Positions 1 to 8,680 of a stretch of 37,770 bases of DNA are shown here, in pieces; the stretch's first letter is position 1; every line of letters begins with the position of its first letter. This stretch comes from Oxalobacteraceae bacterium. GTDB taxonomy: Bacteria; Pseudomonadota; Gammaproteobacteria; Burkholderiales; Burkholderiaceae_D. Location of the stretch: positions 1 through 37,770 of the forward strand of contig CANIFC010000006.1 of the NCBI GenBank assembly GCA_947466695.1. The letters run 5' to 3'. The notes under the pieces were generated by a model that was not told the origin of the DNA, made no database searches, and saw only the letters and a program-made list of their open reading frames with translations. Position numbers and translations under genes: made by a program.

Positions 1-711
1 AACGTAAAAAAACAGTCCTTCCATCAGGCAGGCAAACACGATCAGCGAGCGCAATAAGGTCTGGTCCGCTTCCGTGGTACCGGTCTTGAATTCAGGATTG
101 GTCAGCACATCAATAAACGGAATCAGGAACTGATCTTTATCGCGAATCGATTCAACTTCATTGTAGGCATTAAAGACCTCGCTCTCGTCGAGTCCCAGCG
201 ACTCGACGATGTATTGATAGGCATGCGTGTGGATCGCCTCTTCAAAGGCCTGACGCAATAGATACTGACGACATTCCGGCGCAGTAATGTGGCGATAGGT
301 ACCGAGTACAATATTGTTCGCCGCCAGAGAATCAGCGGTCACAAAAAAGCCCAGGTTACGCGTTACCAGCCGGCGCTCGTCATCGGTCAGTCCGTTCGGA
401 TCTTTCCAAAGTTCAATATCACGCTGCATATTGATTTCTTGTGGCATCCAGTGGTTTGCACAACCGGCCAGATACTTATCCCAGGCCCACTTGTATTTGA
501 ACGGCACCAGCTGATTGACATCTGTCTGGCCATTGATAATCCGTTTATCAGAGGCATTTACCCGGCGCGCCAGCACTTCTGCCGATGGCGCTTCAGATTT
601 GACTGTTGGCGCCTGCAAGACGACACCCGGCTCTGGCTGCACGGGCCGCAAGCGGGTTGCTGCCGGCGTCATTGGTGCTGCGGTTACAGCTTCATCATCC
701 CAAGAAAGCAT
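1..711 (-). CDS. nrdB: Ribonucleoside-diphosphate reductase, beta subunit (class Ia R2), N-terminal part
   Basis: This subunit holds the diferric-tyrosyl radical cofactor that starts ribonucleotide reduction in NrdA, making dNTPs in the cytoplasm. The frame starts at the ATG at 709-711 (MLSWDDEAV...) and runs off the left window edge after 237 codons; the family is usually 350-400 residues, so the C-terminal part is missing here only because of the window. The E-A-I-H-T-H-A-Y motif carries a helix-1 iron ligand pair (Glu, His) and the Tyr in the radical position, so this is a canonical tyrosyl-radical R2. The about 40-residue N-terminal stretch before the ferritin-like core is Pro/Ala-rich. 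It lies 145 bases downstream of nrdA on the same strand and is presumably transcribed from the same promoter. The identification is secure. Confidence 0.96.
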   Translation of the reverse strand, partial: MLSWDDEAVTAAPMTPAATRLRPVQPEPGVVLQAPTVKSEAPSAEVLARRVNASDKRIINGQTDVNQLVPFKYKWAWDKYLAGCANHWMPQEINMQRDIELWKDPNGLTDDERRLVTRNLGFFVTADSLAANNIVLGTYRHITAPECRQYLLRQAFEEAIHTHAYQYIVESLGLDESEVFNAYNEVESIRDKDQFLIPFIDVLTNPEFKTGTTEADQTLLRSLIVFACLMEGLFFYV

Positions 712-751
712 ATTTACTACCTCAATGTTTAACTTATTTTTTTATGTGCAT

Positions 752-784
752 CTGGCAGGCGCGGCTCTGGACAGCACCTGCCAG
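752..784. repeat. Inverted repeat in the nrdA-nrdB spacer
   Basis: CTGGCAGG at 752-759 is perfectly complementary to CCTGCCAG at 777-784, around a 17-base loop. No T-run follows the stem on either strand, so it is not a standard intrinsic terminator. It could be an mRNA processing or stabilising hairpin between the two reductase cistrons; that role is inference. Confidence 0.6.
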
Positions 785-856
785 GTACTGTAACTTGCCG
801 CAGGCGGGGGCCCGCAGCGTGATGAAAATTTCGCCTGGTGCAGGGTTAATATCCCC

Positions 857-3769
857 CTACTGACAGGCTTCACATTCTTCAAAACCCTGGTCACCGGGAC
901 GCAGTACGCACGCCGGACCATCCGCTTCCGCTGCTGCACCAGCTGACATGCCACCGTGCCCGCCATCAACGCCAACCGCATTCAAGGCACCGGTCTTGCT
1001 GGTGGATTTTTCAGTGTGGGTAGCGCCCATGGTGCGCAGGTAGTAGGTCGTTTTCAAGCCGCGTAACCAGGCCAGCTTATAGGTCTCGTCGAGTTTCTTG
1101 CCGGATGCACCTGCCATGTAAATATTGAGCGACTGCCCCTGGTCTATCCACTTCTGACGTCGCGATGCCGCTTCAACCAGCCAGGACGGACTCACTTCAA
1201 AAGCGGTTGCGTACAGTTCACGCAGCTCTTGCGGAATACGGTCGATTTTTGCCAGGCTTCCGTCAAAGTATTTCAAGTCGGAAATCATCACTTCATCCCA
1301 CAAGCCCAGATTTTTCAAATCACGGACCAAGTGCTCATTAATCTCGGTAAATTCGCCGGACAGATTCGACTTCACATACAGGTTCTGGTAAGTGGGCTCG
1401 ATACAGGCTGAGACCCCGATAATATTGGAAATGGTCGCGGTGGGCGCAATCGCCACGCAGTTTGAGTTACGCATGCCATAGCGGGCAATACGCTCGCGCA
1501 CCAGGGTCCAGTCCATTGCGGAAGACTGATCCACTTCCAGGTAAGCACCGCGCTCTTCGGCCAGCAGCCTCACTGAATCTTGTGGCAAGATACCGCGATC
1601 CCACAGCGAGCCACGATACGAGCTGTAAGTACCGCGCTCTTCAGCCAGTTCACTTGAGGCCAGATAAGCGTAGTGGCACACCGCTTCCATCGAGGTGTCG
1701 GCAAACTGTACTGCGTTCATCGAAGCGTAAGGGATACGCATCATGTGCAGGCAATCCTGAAAACCCATGATGCCAAGACCAACCGGACGATGCCGCATGT
1801 TGGAGTCACGTGCTTTATCGACCGCATAATAATTGATGTCGATGACGTTATCGAGCATGCGCATTGCCGTACTGATGGTTTTTTTCAGCTTGACGTGATC
1901 GAGCCGCAACTGTCCGTCTTGCTCAATCATGTGCGCCGGCATGTTGACCGAACCCAGATTACATACCGCGATCTCACTCTCGTTGGTGTTCAGGGTGATT
2001 TCAGTACACAAGTTGGAGCTGTGCACGACCCCGACATGCTGCTGAGGTGAGCGGATATTGCACGGATCCTTGAAAGTGATCCATGGATGGCCGGTTTCGA
2101 ACAGCATCGACAGCATCTTGCGCCACAGGTCGATTGCCGGGATTTTTTTCGACAAGCCGAGTTCGCCACTGGCCACTTTCGCTTCATAGCCGGTGTAAGC
2201 GAGTTCAAATGCCCTGCCATATTTATCGTGCAGATCGGGCACATCGGAAGGCGAAAACAGGGTCCAGTCGCCTTTTTCCATGACACGCTTCATGAACAGG
2301 TCTGGAATCCAGTTGGCAGTGTTCATGTCATGCGTGCGGCGACGATCGTCACCGGTATTTTTACGCAGGTCAAGAAACTCTTCAATATCCATATGCCAGG
2401 TTTCAAGATAGGCGCACACGGCACCCTTGCGTTTCCCACCTTGATTGACAGCCACGGCAGTGTCATTGACTACCTTGAGAAAAGGGACAACACCTTGCGA
2501 CTTGCCATTGGTGCCCTTGATGTGCGCACCGAGCGAACGGACCGGAGTCCAGTCATTACCCAGACCACCGGCATATTTTGCCAGCAAGGCGTTTTCCTTG
2601 ATGGCGTCATAGATGCCACCGAGATCGTCTGCTACCGTCGTCAGGTAGCACGAGGAAAGCTGCGAACGCAGGGTGCCACTGTTAAACAAGGTCGGTGTTG
2701 AGCTCATGAAATCAAACGACGACAGCAAGTTGTAAAATTCGATGGCGCGCGCTTCACGGTCCGCCTCGTTCAGGGCCAGTCCCATGGCAACGCGCATGTA
2801 GAAGGCCTGCGGCATTTCAATCCGGGTGCCGCGTATGTGCAGAAAGTAGCGGTCATACAGGGTTTGCAGGCCGATGTAGGAAAATTGCAGATCGCGCTCG
2901 GAAACGAGTGCATTGGCCAGGCGTTCCAGGTCAAATTGAGCCAGCCGGACATCGAGTAACTCGGCATCGATCCCTTTTTGAATGAATTGCGGAAAATAGA
3001 CCAGATAATGTGCCGCGGCGGCCTGTTGCGTCACTTCCTGGCCAAACACTTCCTTACGGATGGTATGGAGCAATAAGCGTGCAGTGACCTGGCTGTAGGC
3101 CGGCTCTTTTTCCATCAGGGCGCGGGCAGCGAGAATGGCTGACTTATGCAGCTCTTCAACCGGCACACCGTCATACAGATTTTTTAGGGTTTCTGCCAGG
3201 ATCGCTTCGGGATCCGCCAGTTTATCGAGCCCGACACACGCTGCGGTGATGAGAGCACGTACCTGAGCGACATCGAGTATCTGGGACTGTCCATCGACGT
3301 TCACCCGGATTTGCGGCAATGCCGCATCACTCGAGCGCTGTGTTTCCAGCTGCGCCCGGCGTTCGTCCATGCGCTTGGCACGGTACAGCACATACGCACG
3401 GGCAACGTCATGTTCGCCTGAGCGCATCAGCGCCAGCTCAACTTGATCCTGAATATCTTCAATGTGAAACGTGCCGCCGGTTGGCTGGCGGCGGACCAGG
3501 GCGGCGACCGCCGTTGCAGTCAGCTGGCTGACCAGTTCGCGAATTCGTGCGGAAGCGGCACCCTGCCCGCCGTTGACGGCGAGAAACGCCTTGGTCACGG
3601 CAATTAAAATTTTCGAAGGTTCAAAACCCACTACAGCGCCATTACGGCGAATGATACGGTACTGACTGAAATTGGCTGCGGACGCGACAGCGTCGAGGCT
3701 GCCGGAGTCAGGCTGGGTCAGATTGATTTCCGTTTTGGCAGAGGGGGATGATATATGTGAAGAGTGCAT
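857..3769 (-). CDS. nrdA: Ribonucleoside-diphosphate reductase, alpha subunit (class Ia R1)
   Basis: This is the catalytic large subunit, which reduces NDPs to dNDPs using the radical supplied by NrdB. At 970 residues it is about 200 longer than E. coli NrdA because of an extended N-terminus. An ATP-cone begins near residue 36 (QYRIIRRNGAVVGFEPSKI) and a second cone-like segment follows at about 150-240, an arrangement known from Pseudomonas NrdA. Catalytic residues are visible: Cys374 (SSCYLTT) and Cys603 (AVCNLGS) as the reducing pair, Asn586/Cys588/Glu590 (NLCTE) at the active site, Tyr909-Tyr910 in the radical path, and the C-terminal redox pair Cys966/Cys969. The ATG start has GGAG six bases upstream. 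ATP/dATP activity control is expected from the cone, and transcription is probably NrdR-controlled (see 3973-4037). Confidence 0.97.
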   Translation of the reverse strand: MHSSHISSPSAKTEINLTQPDSGSLDAVASAANFSQYRIIRRNGAVVGFEPSKILIAVTKAFLAVNGGQGAASARIRELVSQLTATAVAALVRRQPTGGTFHIEDIQDQVELALMRSGEHDVARAYVLYRAKRMDERRAQLETQRSSDAALPQIRVNVDGQSQILDVAQVRALITAACVGLDKLADPEAILAETLKNLYDGVPVEELHKSAILAARALMEKEPAYSQVTARLLLHTIRKEVFGQEVTQQAAAAHYLVYFPQFIQKGIDAELLDVRLAQFDLERLANALVSERDLQFSYIGLQTLYDRYFLHIRGTRIEMPQAFYMRVAMGLALNEADREARAIEFYNLLSSFDFMSSTPTLFNSGTLRSQLSSCYLTTVADDLGGIYDAIKENALLAKYAGGLGNDWTPVRSLGAHIKGTNGKSQGVVPFLKVVNDTAVAVNQGGKRKGAVCAYLETWHMDIEEFLDLRKNTGDDRRRTHDMNTANWIPDLFMKRVMEKGDWTLFSPSDVPDLHDKYGRAFELAYTGYEAKVASGELGLSKKIPAIDLWRKMLSMLFETGHPWITFKDPCNIRSPQQHVGVVHSSNLCTEITLNTNESEIAVCNLGSVNMPAHMIEQDGQLRLDHVKLKKTISTAMRMLDNVIDINYYAVDKARDSNMRHRPVGLGIMGFQDCLHMMRIPYASMNAVQFADTSMEAVCHYAYLASSELAEERGTYSSYRGSLWDRGILPQDSVRLLAEERGAYLEVDQSSAMDWTLVRERIARYGMRNSNCVAIAPTATISNIIGVSACIEPTYQNLYVKSNLSGEFTEINEHLVRDLKNLGLWDEVMISDLKYFDGSLAKIDRIPQELRELYATAFEVSPSWLVEAASRRQKWIDQGQSLNIYMAGASGKKLDETYKLAWLRGLKTTYYLRTMGATHTEKSTSKTGALNAVGVDGGHGGMSAGAAAEADGPACVLRPGDQGFEECEACQ

Positions 3770-3972
3770 TTGGACTCCGGGTTCAGCGTTAATCAGTTGG
3801 TGCTAGGGCGAGAGAAAAATCGCCACTATTCTCAATTTTTTGGAAAGCTTGCGTCATGGCCAATAGGTATTCCATCACGCTTTTTTACTATTTTCCTTAC
3901 GATTTCCAGCTTCGTTTTCAACAATAAAGGAAAGAGGAAGGACAGGAATCACTAGAAAAATAAAAATTTAAA

Positions 3973-3988
3973 CCACTATATGTAGTGC
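3973..3988. promoter_or_regulatory. NrdR box 1 (proximal)
   Basis: CCACTATATGTAGTGC matches the near-palindromic NrdR consensus ACACWATATATWGTGT at 13 of 16 positions. NrdR is the ATP-cone, Zn-ribbon repressor of ribonucleotide reductase operons. The box lies about 200 bases upstream of the nrdA start. Confidence 0.8.
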
Positions 3989-4006
3989 GTAAATTTTTAT
4001 TTACGC
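3987..4006. repeat. Inverted repeat between the two NrdR boxes
   Basis: GCGTAAAT (3987-3994) and ATTTACGC (3999-4006) form a perfect 8-bp stem with a TTTT loop. It fills the space between the NrdR boxes and overlaps the inner ends of both. It may be an extra operator or a hairpin at the 5' end of the nrdA transcript. Confidence 0.65.
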
Positions 4007-4018
4007 TAATTCTAGTGG
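4003..4018. promoter_or_regulatory. NrdR box 2 (distal, overlaps the -10)
   Basis: ACGCTAATTCTAGTGG matches the NrdR consensus at 11 of 16 positions. Its start lies exactly 30 bases from that of box 1, about three helical turns, which is the spacing typical of paired NrdR sites. It covers the proposed -10 element of the nrdA promoter, as expected for repression. Confidence 0.72.
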
Positions 4019-4037
4019 CATGGCCCGATACATGCAA
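4009..4037 (-). promoter_or_regulatory. Candidate sigma70 promoter for nrdA-nrdB
   Basis: On the minus strand TTGCAT (4032-4037) is followed after 17 bases by TAGAAT (4009-4014), a 5/6 match to the -10 consensus. The -10 sits inside NrdR box 2. If used, the leader before the nrdA ATG would be about 230 bases. Confidence 0.6.
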
Positions 4038-4039
4038 CT

Positions 4040-4519
4040 GATTTTTTACTAAAAATAATTTATTTAACAATATTTAAATTATGAACACACGCATTGTTTT
4101 TTAGGAATATTTACAAGACTATCAACATCGCCACTTCCGCTGAAAGTGACCACTAACATATCGGATTGATACCTGTTTTTTTAGTGAAAAAAATAGACGC
4201 TTTTATACTAAAAAAAAGTACAGGCAGTATAAAAAGGAGTGGGAAAGCAAGTGCACCGATAAAAAAAAGAACGAAAAATAATCAGGGGGAAAATCTTAAA
4301 CGCACTGAAATCTGTGCCCCGCTGTTCAGCGTTACACGACATTGTCGTCCCTGGAATGCCAGGACTATGAAGATTGAGAGGTGGGGATGAAGGGATGGAA
4401 TAAGGGAAAATTCAAGGCTCCGGCGCATGAAAAGCCAAGCCAAAACTATTTTAAGGCCACCAATTTCCAACCGAGCTCAGTAGTGGTGGCGACCCTGACG
4501 ACATCGGGTCAATCCCGTT
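4040..4519. other. AT-rich intergenic stretch without a convincing gene
   Basis: This part of the nrdA-ampD gap has no open frame that resembles a protein. Positions 4040-4300 are visibly richer in A and T than the flanking genes. They include a perfect 10-bp inverted repeat (TTTTTTTAGT at 4176-4185, ACTAAAAAAA at 4207-4216). Two small adjacent hairpins follow (4336-4348 with stem ACGAC/GTCGT; 4350-4363 with stem CCTGG/CCAGG). It could hold upstream nrd control elements or be decayed sequence. Confidence 0.5.
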
Positions 4520-5125
4520 TCAGGTGAATCCGGAAATAGATTGCGTAAAATGCAGCCAGTCAAAAAAAGGTCCGGGATCGGTCTTTCTGCCAGGCGCGAT
4601 TTCATTGTGACCCACAATGTGCCGGAGAGGAAAGCGCACCAGCAAGGACTGCGTCAGCATTCCCAGCGTCTGGTACTGGGCCGCTACAAAGGGCTGATCA
4701 TCACAACCTTCGAGTTCTATCCCGATAGAAAAATCATTACAGCCGCTACGTCCATCAAAGCTGGAAATGCCCGCATGCCAGGCCCGCTCCAGGGTCGATA
4801 CGAACTGGGTCAGCTGGCCGTCACGTGCGATCAAAAAATGGGAAGAAACCATGAGGTCACGCAAGGAATCAAAACTGGCGTGGCAGTCGCAATCGAGGCG
4901 GTTGAGAAATAAATTTTCGATGTTCCCATTGGCAAACTGGCCTTGTGGCAGACTGATATTGTGAATCACCAGCAGCGATATATCCGCCGGATCGGGACGC
5001 CCGTTATAGTTGGGCGAAGGCACGGACCGGGCTTTGCTACACCAGCCGTCTGGCCCGATAGTCCACAGCGACGGTGCAGGTATATCCGGGACTTCCGGAA
5101 AGTCTGGGATGTTAATCCGGATCAT
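4520..5125 (-). CDS. ampD: 1,6-anhydro-N-acetylmuramoyl-L-alanine amidase AmpD
   Basis: This cytoplasmic zinc amidase cleaves the lactyl-amide bond of 1,6-anhydromuropeptides during peptidoglycan recycling, and so removes the inducer of AmpR-type beta-lactamase control. The 201-residue protein is one Amidase_2 domain. The zinc ligands are His55 (LVIHN), His173 (IVGHNE) and Asp183 (KTDPGP). Glu137 (IGIELEG) and Lys181 keep the spacing of the known catalytic Glu and Lys of Citrobacter AmpD. No signal peptide is seen, which fits AmpD rather than periplasmic AmiD. The ATG at 5123-5125 overlaps the end of pilR by 14 bases, so translation is probably coupled. No ampR or beta-lactamase gene is in the window. 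Confidence 0.95.
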   Translation of the reverse strand: MIRINIPDFPEVPDIPAPSLWTIGPDGWCSKARSVPSPNYNGRPDPADISLLVIHNISLPQGQFANGNIENLFLNRLDCDCHASFDSLRDLMVSSHFLIARDGQLTQFVSTLERAWHAGISSFDGRSGCNDFSIGIELEGCDDQPFVAAQYQTLGMLTQSLLVRFPLRHIVGHNEIAPGRKTDPGPFFDWLHFTQSISGFT

Positions 5126-6596
5126 GGATTTTCAGCTTTTGGATCTGGTAGCGCAATTGACGAAAGCTTACGCCGAGTAGTTCTGCCGCCTGCGTACGGT
5201 TATTGTACGTTTGTTCGAGCGCGCGCCGGATCACCTCCCGTTCAATCTTTTCCAGATAATCGGGCAAGCTGCAGGGTAATTCGGGCGCATCGAAAATACT
5301 CGGTAGCTCCTGGACAGGGGAACACGCCGCATCTTGCGACACAGTATCCAGCGGCGCCACCTGGACTACCTCTGCTGGCAGTTCCGGCTCTCGCTCTGCC
5401 GGCAAGTCAGCAAGACGGTTGCCACGCAAAGCCAGATCAGACACTTCTATGCAGGCGTCGTTGGCAAAGGCCGTCGCACGCTCAAGAATATTTTCCAGCT
5501 CGCGCACATTACCGGGAAACATGTAATTACCCAGCGCCTGCAGCGCGGCATCGTTGAGCTTGACGACTTGTCCGCCACTTGCCAACCGGTACAAGATCTG
5601 TGACGAGAGCTCGGCAATATCTTCCAGCCGGTCGCGCAAAGGCGGCAGATGCAACTCAATCACGTTCAGGCGGTAATACAAATCCTGGCGGAACTTGCCC
5701 GACGCCACGCAATCGGCCAGATTTTGATGGGTTGCACTGATGATTCTGACATCGACTGGCTCTTCGGTCGTGGCACCGAGCTTGCGTACCCGCCGCTCCT
5801 GTATGGCGCGTAACAACTTCACCTGCATCGCGAGGGGTAGATCGGCGACCTCATCGAGCATCAGCGTCCCGCCGCTGGCAGCCTGAAAAAAACCGTCCCG
5901 GTCGTCAGTGGCACCGGTAAAAGCCCCCTTGCGATAACCGAAAAATTCCGCTTCCATCAGCGTTTCCGGAATCGCGCCGCAATTGACGGCAATAAAAGCT
6001 TGGCCGAATCTGGCGCTATTACCATGAATTTCACGGGCGGCCAGTTCTTTGCCGCTACCAGACTCTCCGGTAATGATGACTGGCGCCATACTGCGTGCCA
6101 GACGCTCTATTTGTGAGCGCACATGCTGCATCGCCGCTGATTTCCCAATCAGGCAAGATGGGCTCGACGGCCCGGCAGGCGCGGTATCAACCGGTTTTGT
6201 CGCTGGCAACTGCGCCATCTCGATGGCTGACCGGACCAGCTTACGCAACTGATCCAGCGCCACAGGCTTGGAGACGTAATCAAAAGCTCCGGCCTTGAGT
6301 GCGACGACCGCATTGTCCGCGCTGCCAAAAGCGGTAATGACAGCAATCGGGGTATTTTTGTGCAAACTGCTCACTTCGTGCACCAGCTCCATACCGGAGC
6401 CATCAGGCAGGCGCATGTCAGTGAGGACAAGCGCATAGCTGGTCTTATTCAAATACGCCCGGGCCGCTGCCAGAGAGCCGGCACTATCCACATCCAGGCC
6501 CATTTTCACCAGTGTAATTTCCAGTAGTTCACGCAGATGGGCCTCGTCGTCGACGACCAGAATACGCAAGCTACCGGGAGATTCGCTATAACTCAT
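5112..6596 (-). CDS. pilR: Type IV pilus response regulator PilR (sigma54 activator)
   Basis: PilR is an NtrC-type regulator that activates pilA transcription with sigma54 when phosphorylated by PilS. The 494 residues show a receiver domain (about 10-125; acidic pair Asp16-Asp17, phospho-acceptor Asp60, Lys110). An AAA+ domain follows (about 148-370; Walker A GESGSGKE at 177-184, the sigma54-contacting GAFTGA at 224-229, Walker B-like LMLDE). After a Pro/Glu-rich linker comes a C-terminal Fis-type helix-turn-helix (NRTQAAELLGVSFRQLRYQI). The ATG overlaps the pilS stop by four bases (6593-6596), so the pair is translationally coupled. No pilin gene is in the window, so its target lies elsewhere. 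Confidence 0.95.
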   Translation of the reverse strand: MSYSESPGSLRILVVDDEAHLRELLEITLVKMGLDVDSAGSLAAARAYLNKTSYALVLTDMRLPDGSGMELVHEVSSLHKNTPIAVITAFGSADNAVVALKAGAFDYVSKPVALDQLRKLVRSAIEMAQLPATKPVDTAPAGPSSPSCLIGKSAAMQHVRSQIERLARSMAPVIITGESGSGKELAAREIHGNSARFGQAFIAVNCGAIPETLMEAEFFGYRKGAFTGATDDRDGFFQAASGGTLMLDEVADLPLAMQVKLLRAIQERRVRKLGATTEEPVDVRIISATHQNLADCVASGKFRQDLYYRLNVIELHLPPLRDRLEDIAELSSQILYRLASGGQVVKLNDAALQALGNYMFPGNVRELENILERATAFANDACIEVSDLALRGNRLADLPAEREPELPAEVVQVAPLDTVSQDAACSPVQELPSIFDAPELPCSLPDYLEKIEREVIRRALEQTYNNRTQAAELLGVSFRQLRYQIQKLKIHDPD

Positions 6597-8413
6597 GGCT
6601 GATTTGGTAAAGAAAAATTAATTACGAAGCGCCCGGCAGGTTCTGATCCGGCTCTGTATGTTTCATCATTTTTGTATTCATAGTCTAACAGGGCGTGATT
6701 ATTGAGGCAAAGTTCACGCGCCATATACAAACCCAAACCAGTCCCCTTGCTGGAAGTGGTATAAAAAGGTTCAAACAAATGCGCACGCACTGCCGGAGAA
6801 ATACCCGGGCCATCATCCTGAATATGTAACTCTGGTCGATTACCCAGCCCTAGCCGGGCATACAGCCGGATACTGGCGGGTGCTCCGCTGGCGTAGCGGA
6901 CTGCATTCGTGAGTAAGTTGACCACCACCTCACGCAAATGCATGAGATCAAAGACAACCTTGAATTCAATCGAGGCATCAATCTCAATCAAGCCCGGCGC
7001 TAACGAGCGGGTCTCAATAAAATCCCGGGTAATCTCACGCACTTCAGCCATGATCGGGAATGGCGCGATGTCTGACTGCGCCTTGCGCGACAATTTCAGG
7101 ATATCTTCGATCAGTTGATTAAGCCGCATGACATTATCGTCGATGATCTTCAACAGGCGGCTGGTTTGCTTGTCGTTATGAATGTCCTCATTCATTAATG
7201 ACGCCGCGTAAGAAATCGACGACAGGGGATTTCTTACCTCGTGCGCGATGCTGGCAGTAAGACGTCCCATGGACGCGAGCTTTAACTGCTGCGCCTGATT
7301 TTCGATGTCAGACACATTTTGCATGAAGATGATGGTGTACGCCGTATTGTCATGCTGTCCCTTATGGTACAAATTTGGCTGCACGTTTTTTTGTCCGTTT
7401 TGTTGTCCGTTTTGTTGTCCGGTATGCGGTACATTAAGCAGCTCCACATTGTCGACCATCACGAAACGCAATTTCAGGTAGGTGATGAAATCGGGTCGTT
7501 CGGATCTGAACGACGTATCCCTGAATACAGAATCATTCGCACTCTCTTCCATATGGCGGATTGACACGAACGAGGCATCTTCGTGCATCAGCCACATCGA
7601 GGTATTGAAATTTGCCGTCTGTTCACGTCTGGCAATTAAGGCGTCAGCGACCGGGCGCAAGGCAACGACGCTATCGAGCCGGGTTTTCGACTCGCGCATG
7701 TCATCGGTCAGCCCGAAACCGAGCATGCGTTCAGCCGCAGGATTAATTTCCAGTAAATATTCATCTTGATCGATAACTAAAATACCATCGCCCATATCGG
7801 CAATAACAACCCGGTTGATCGATTGCTGCACAGCTAATTCATTGCCGCGTTTGGCCGCCAGCTCTTCCTGACGGATCAGGTTGGCAGCCAGGCGATTGAT
7901 GACGACCACCACGGAAAAGTAGGCGACACCGTAGAAACCAGCCTGGGAAATTGACAGATTATCGCCTAGCACCAGAGTTTGATAGGCACCTTCGAGCAAC
8001 AGGAACAGCGTGATCACAGCGGTAAAAAATAGCGCCAGCATCAAGGGGGCCAGGATTCCCACACCAGCCAGCGGGAACAGGTACAAGATGGTCAGGCCAC
8101 TCTTGCTGCCACCAAAACCGACAAACATCACGGAAATCATCGTAATGTCGAGCGCAATCTGGGAACTCAATTGCAGCAGGAAGCGTTTTTGGTAATTCGC
8201 TTTCAAGAGCACGAAGCCGGCGGCGACGACCAGGTAGCTGATTACCGCCAGACGAAACCAGAAATTTTCTAGGAACCAGAATTCCTTACCAGTCTTGACA
8301 CTCAGATACACCAGAAAACAGCCTGCAACAATCACTCTTGAGACATTGAGTGTTTGCAGTGAACGCCACAGTGTGGGGCTAACCGAAATGTAAGAAGAGG
8401 AAATGACGGACAT
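6593..8413 (-). CDS. pilS: Type IV pilus sensor histidine kinase PilS
   Basis: PilS is the inner-membrane kinase partner of PilR; in Pseudomonas it senses PilA in the membrane. The 606-residue protein starts with about six hydrophobic segments (roughly residues 25-190), then a PAS-like domain (GILVIDQDEYLLEINPAAE). Next is a long linker, a HisKA domain with phospho-acceptor His391 (SIAHEVRNPLSS), and a HATPase_c domain with N, G1 (DDGPG), F (FEPFYTT) and G2 (GTGLGLY) boxes. The linker before HisKA contains a Gln/Asn/Gly-rich insert made by a 12-bp tandem repeat (see 7386-7421). The ATG at 8411-8413 lies six bases after the stop of the PP0621-like gene. Confidence 0.94.
   Translation of the reverse strand: MSVISSSYISVSPTLWRSLQTLNVSRVIVAGCFLVYLSVKTGKEFWFLENFWFRLAVISYLVVAAGFVLLKANYQKRFLLQLSSQIALDITMISVMFVGFGGSKSGLTILYLFPLAGVGILAPLMLALFFTAVITLFLLLEGAYQTLVLGDNLSISQAGFYGVAYFSVVVVINRLAANLIRQEELAAKRGNELAVQQSINRVVIADMGDGILVIDQDEYLLEINPAAERMLGFGLTDDMRESKTRLDSVVALRPVADALIARREQTANFNTSMWLMHEDASFVSIRHMEESANDSVFRDTSFRSERPDFITYLKLRFVMVDNVELLNVPHTGQQNGQQNGQKNVQPNLYHKGQHDNTAYTIIFMQNVSDIENQAQQLKLASMGRLTASIAHEVRNPLSSISYAASLMNEDIHNDKQTSRLLKIIDDNVMRLNQLIEDILKLSRKAQSDIAPFPIMAEVREITRDFIETRSLAPGLIEIDASIEFKVVFDLMHLREVVVNLLTNAVRYASGAPASIRLYARLGLGNRPELHIQDDGPGISPAVRAHLFEPFYTTSSKGTGLGLYMARELCLNNHALLDYEYKNDETYRAGSEPAGRFVINFSLPNQP
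7386..7421. repeat. In-frame 12-bp tandem repeat inside pilS
   Basis: Two exact copies of a 12-base unit (TTTTGTTGTCCG, 7398-7409 and 7410-7421) and one imperfect copy just before them encode repeated Gly-Gln-Gln-Asn. The unit is a multiple of three, so gain or loss of copies would change linker length without a frameshift. Confidence 0.8.
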
Positions 8414-8419
8414 CGGCGC

Positions 8420-8680
8420 TTAGTCTGCCTGAACTGCCTGCTCTGCGTGGGCGATACAGCAATACGTTTTTTGCCCCTTGCGGATCGCTTCCGAGGACGG
8501 GATATACATCTGGCAAATATCGCAGCAGACCATGGCTTCCGCCTCAATCTGGACCGGATCAGGCCGCGGCGGTGCGGGTTCGGCTCCACCCTGCGCTGTT
8601 GGAAAAGAGATTTTCTGACCTTTTTTACGTACTGCAAATACAACCAGTACGACCAGTACCAACCACATCAGCAACTTCAT
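8420..8680 (-). CDS. PP0621-like small membrane-anchored Cys-rich protein
   Basis: This 86-residue protein has an N-terminal transmembrane helix (about residues 3-17), a short basic turn (RKK) and a Pro-rich linker. Its C-terminal half carries CCDICQ and CCIAHAEQA, a Cys/His pattern that suggests a treble-clef or zinc-ribbon metal site. It resembles the uncharacterised PP0621 family, commonly found next to pilS in beta- and gamma-proteobacteria. Its start overlaps the stop of ypjD by four bases and its stop lies six bases before pilS, so it is part of one translationally coupled chain. The function is unknown; a role in pilus sensing or cytochrome assembly would be inference from position alone. 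Confidence 0.85.
   Translation of the reverse strand: MKLLMWLVLVVLVVFAVRKKGQKISFPTAQGGAEPAPPRPDPVQIEAEAMVCCDICQMYIPSSEAIRKGQKTYCCIAHAEQAVQAD

Noticed and set aside
4166-4470. Short frames of 62-74 codons in the nrdA-ampD gap
   Set aside because: Lys-rich translations of AT-rich DNA with no family resemblance.
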